NCBI GenBank assembly: GCA_029287875.1
Contig: JARFQH010000216.1
Span: 1-5,469 of the forward strand
DNA: 5,469 bases
Direction of reading: 5' to 3'
Source: Desulfobacteraceae bacterium
Lineage (GTDB): Bacteria; Desulfobacterota; Desulfobacteria; Desulfobacterales; SG8-13
A program made the translations under genes and the position numbers. The notes below the pieces were generated by a model, which made no database searches, had not been told where the DNA came from, and saw nothing but the letters and a program-made list of their open reading frames with translations. Positions 5,346 to 5,469 of the stretch are shown piece by piece. How positions within the stretch are numbered: position 1 is the first letter of the stretch; each line of letters begins with the position of its first letter.

Positions 5346-5469
5346 TTATTCAGCTTGCTGCCCCTCGGGTTGACCTTCTTGAGGCGCTCCACCTTCGGTC
5401 GTCGGCTCATTCTGGGCACCGCTCTCGGCGCCGTCGGTTTTGGTTTCACCTTCACCTTCAGCGGCTGCT
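5346..5469 (-). CDS. C-terminal 40 residues of an unidentified protein, cut by the window edge
   Basis: An open minus-strand frame enters the window at 5469 and stops with TAA at 5348-5346. The 40 visible residues are almost entirely Glu, Gly, Gln, Ala, Pro and Thr, starting AAAEGEGETKTDGAESG and ending GAPQEGQPEGQQAE. This is an acidic, low-complexity, surely disordered tail. It shares the strand of the T2SS genes. It does not look like the end of a GspE ATPase, the usual upstream neighbour of gspF. Some secretins (GspD) and other envelope proteins carry variable disordered C-termini, so GspD is a possibility, but the visible part cannot prove any identity. Codon-frame consistency across 40 codons and the operon-like orientation support its being a real gene end. 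Confidence 0.55.
   Translation of the reverse strand, partial: AAAEGEGETKTDGAESGAQNEPTTEGGAPQEGQPEGQQAE

Noticed and set aside
1..5469. CRISPR array, tRNA or rRNA genes, insertion sequence, phage or defence genes
   Set aside because: No regularly spaced repeats, no tRNA- or rRNA-like sequence, no transposase or terminal inverted repeats were seen. The Tn5 mosaic end at 21-39 is a library adapter, not a resident transposon.

Overview
This window is the middle of a type II secretion system (T2SS) operon. Six consecutive genes lie on the minus strand in the canonical order gspF-gspG-gspH-gspI-gspJ-gspK. They encode the inner-membrane platform protein, the major pseudopilin and the four minor pseudopilins. 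Moderate GC content, the gene order, and a sigma-54-like site ahead of gspF suggest a Gram-negative bacterium, perhaps a Desulfobacterota (delta-proteobacterial) lineage. That placement is an inference from style only, because no taxonomic marker gene is present.

Layout, in the direction of transcription (high to low coordinates). At 5346-5469 is the acidic, Glu/Gln/Gly-rich C-terminal tail of an unidentified protein cut by the window edge. From 5345 to 4911 there is a 435-nt gap with no clear gene. It holds two tiny ORFs of doubtful reality, a sigma-70-like promoter and a sigma-54-like promoter, both pointing at gspF. gspF follows (4910-3684), then a 104-nt AT-rich spacer (3683-3580) with a tandem repeat and a dyad, then gspG (3579-3124) with a strong Shine-Dalgarno. 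gspH (3088-2525), gspI (2553-2062), gspJ (1995-1246) and gspK (1228-125) are tightly packed, with weak or absent Shine-Dalgarno sites and long or ambiguous pseudopilin leaders. After gspK only 85 nt of native-looking sequence remains (124-40), with an extended -10 promoter-like site and no recognisable gspL start.

The first 39 bases are not genomic. Positions 7-39 match the Illumina Nextera read-1 adapter including the Tn5 mosaic end, so the contig is untrimmed and the downstream side of the operon is cut by an assembly edge.

How the genes work together (family knowledge): GspF anchors the inner-membrane platform and couples the GspE ATPase to assembly of a periplasmic pseudopilus. GspG forms its shaft. 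GspH, GspI, GspJ and GspK form and cap its tip, with GspK at the apex. All pseudopilins need the prepilin peptidase GspO/PilD, which is not here. gspC, gspD, gspE, gspL and gspM are also not seen, apart from the possibility that the 5346-5469 tail belongs to gspD. I do not see a novel system. The points worth a second look are the regulatory sites before gspF, the gspF/gspG spacer, the absence of gspE directly before gspF, and the adapter artefact.
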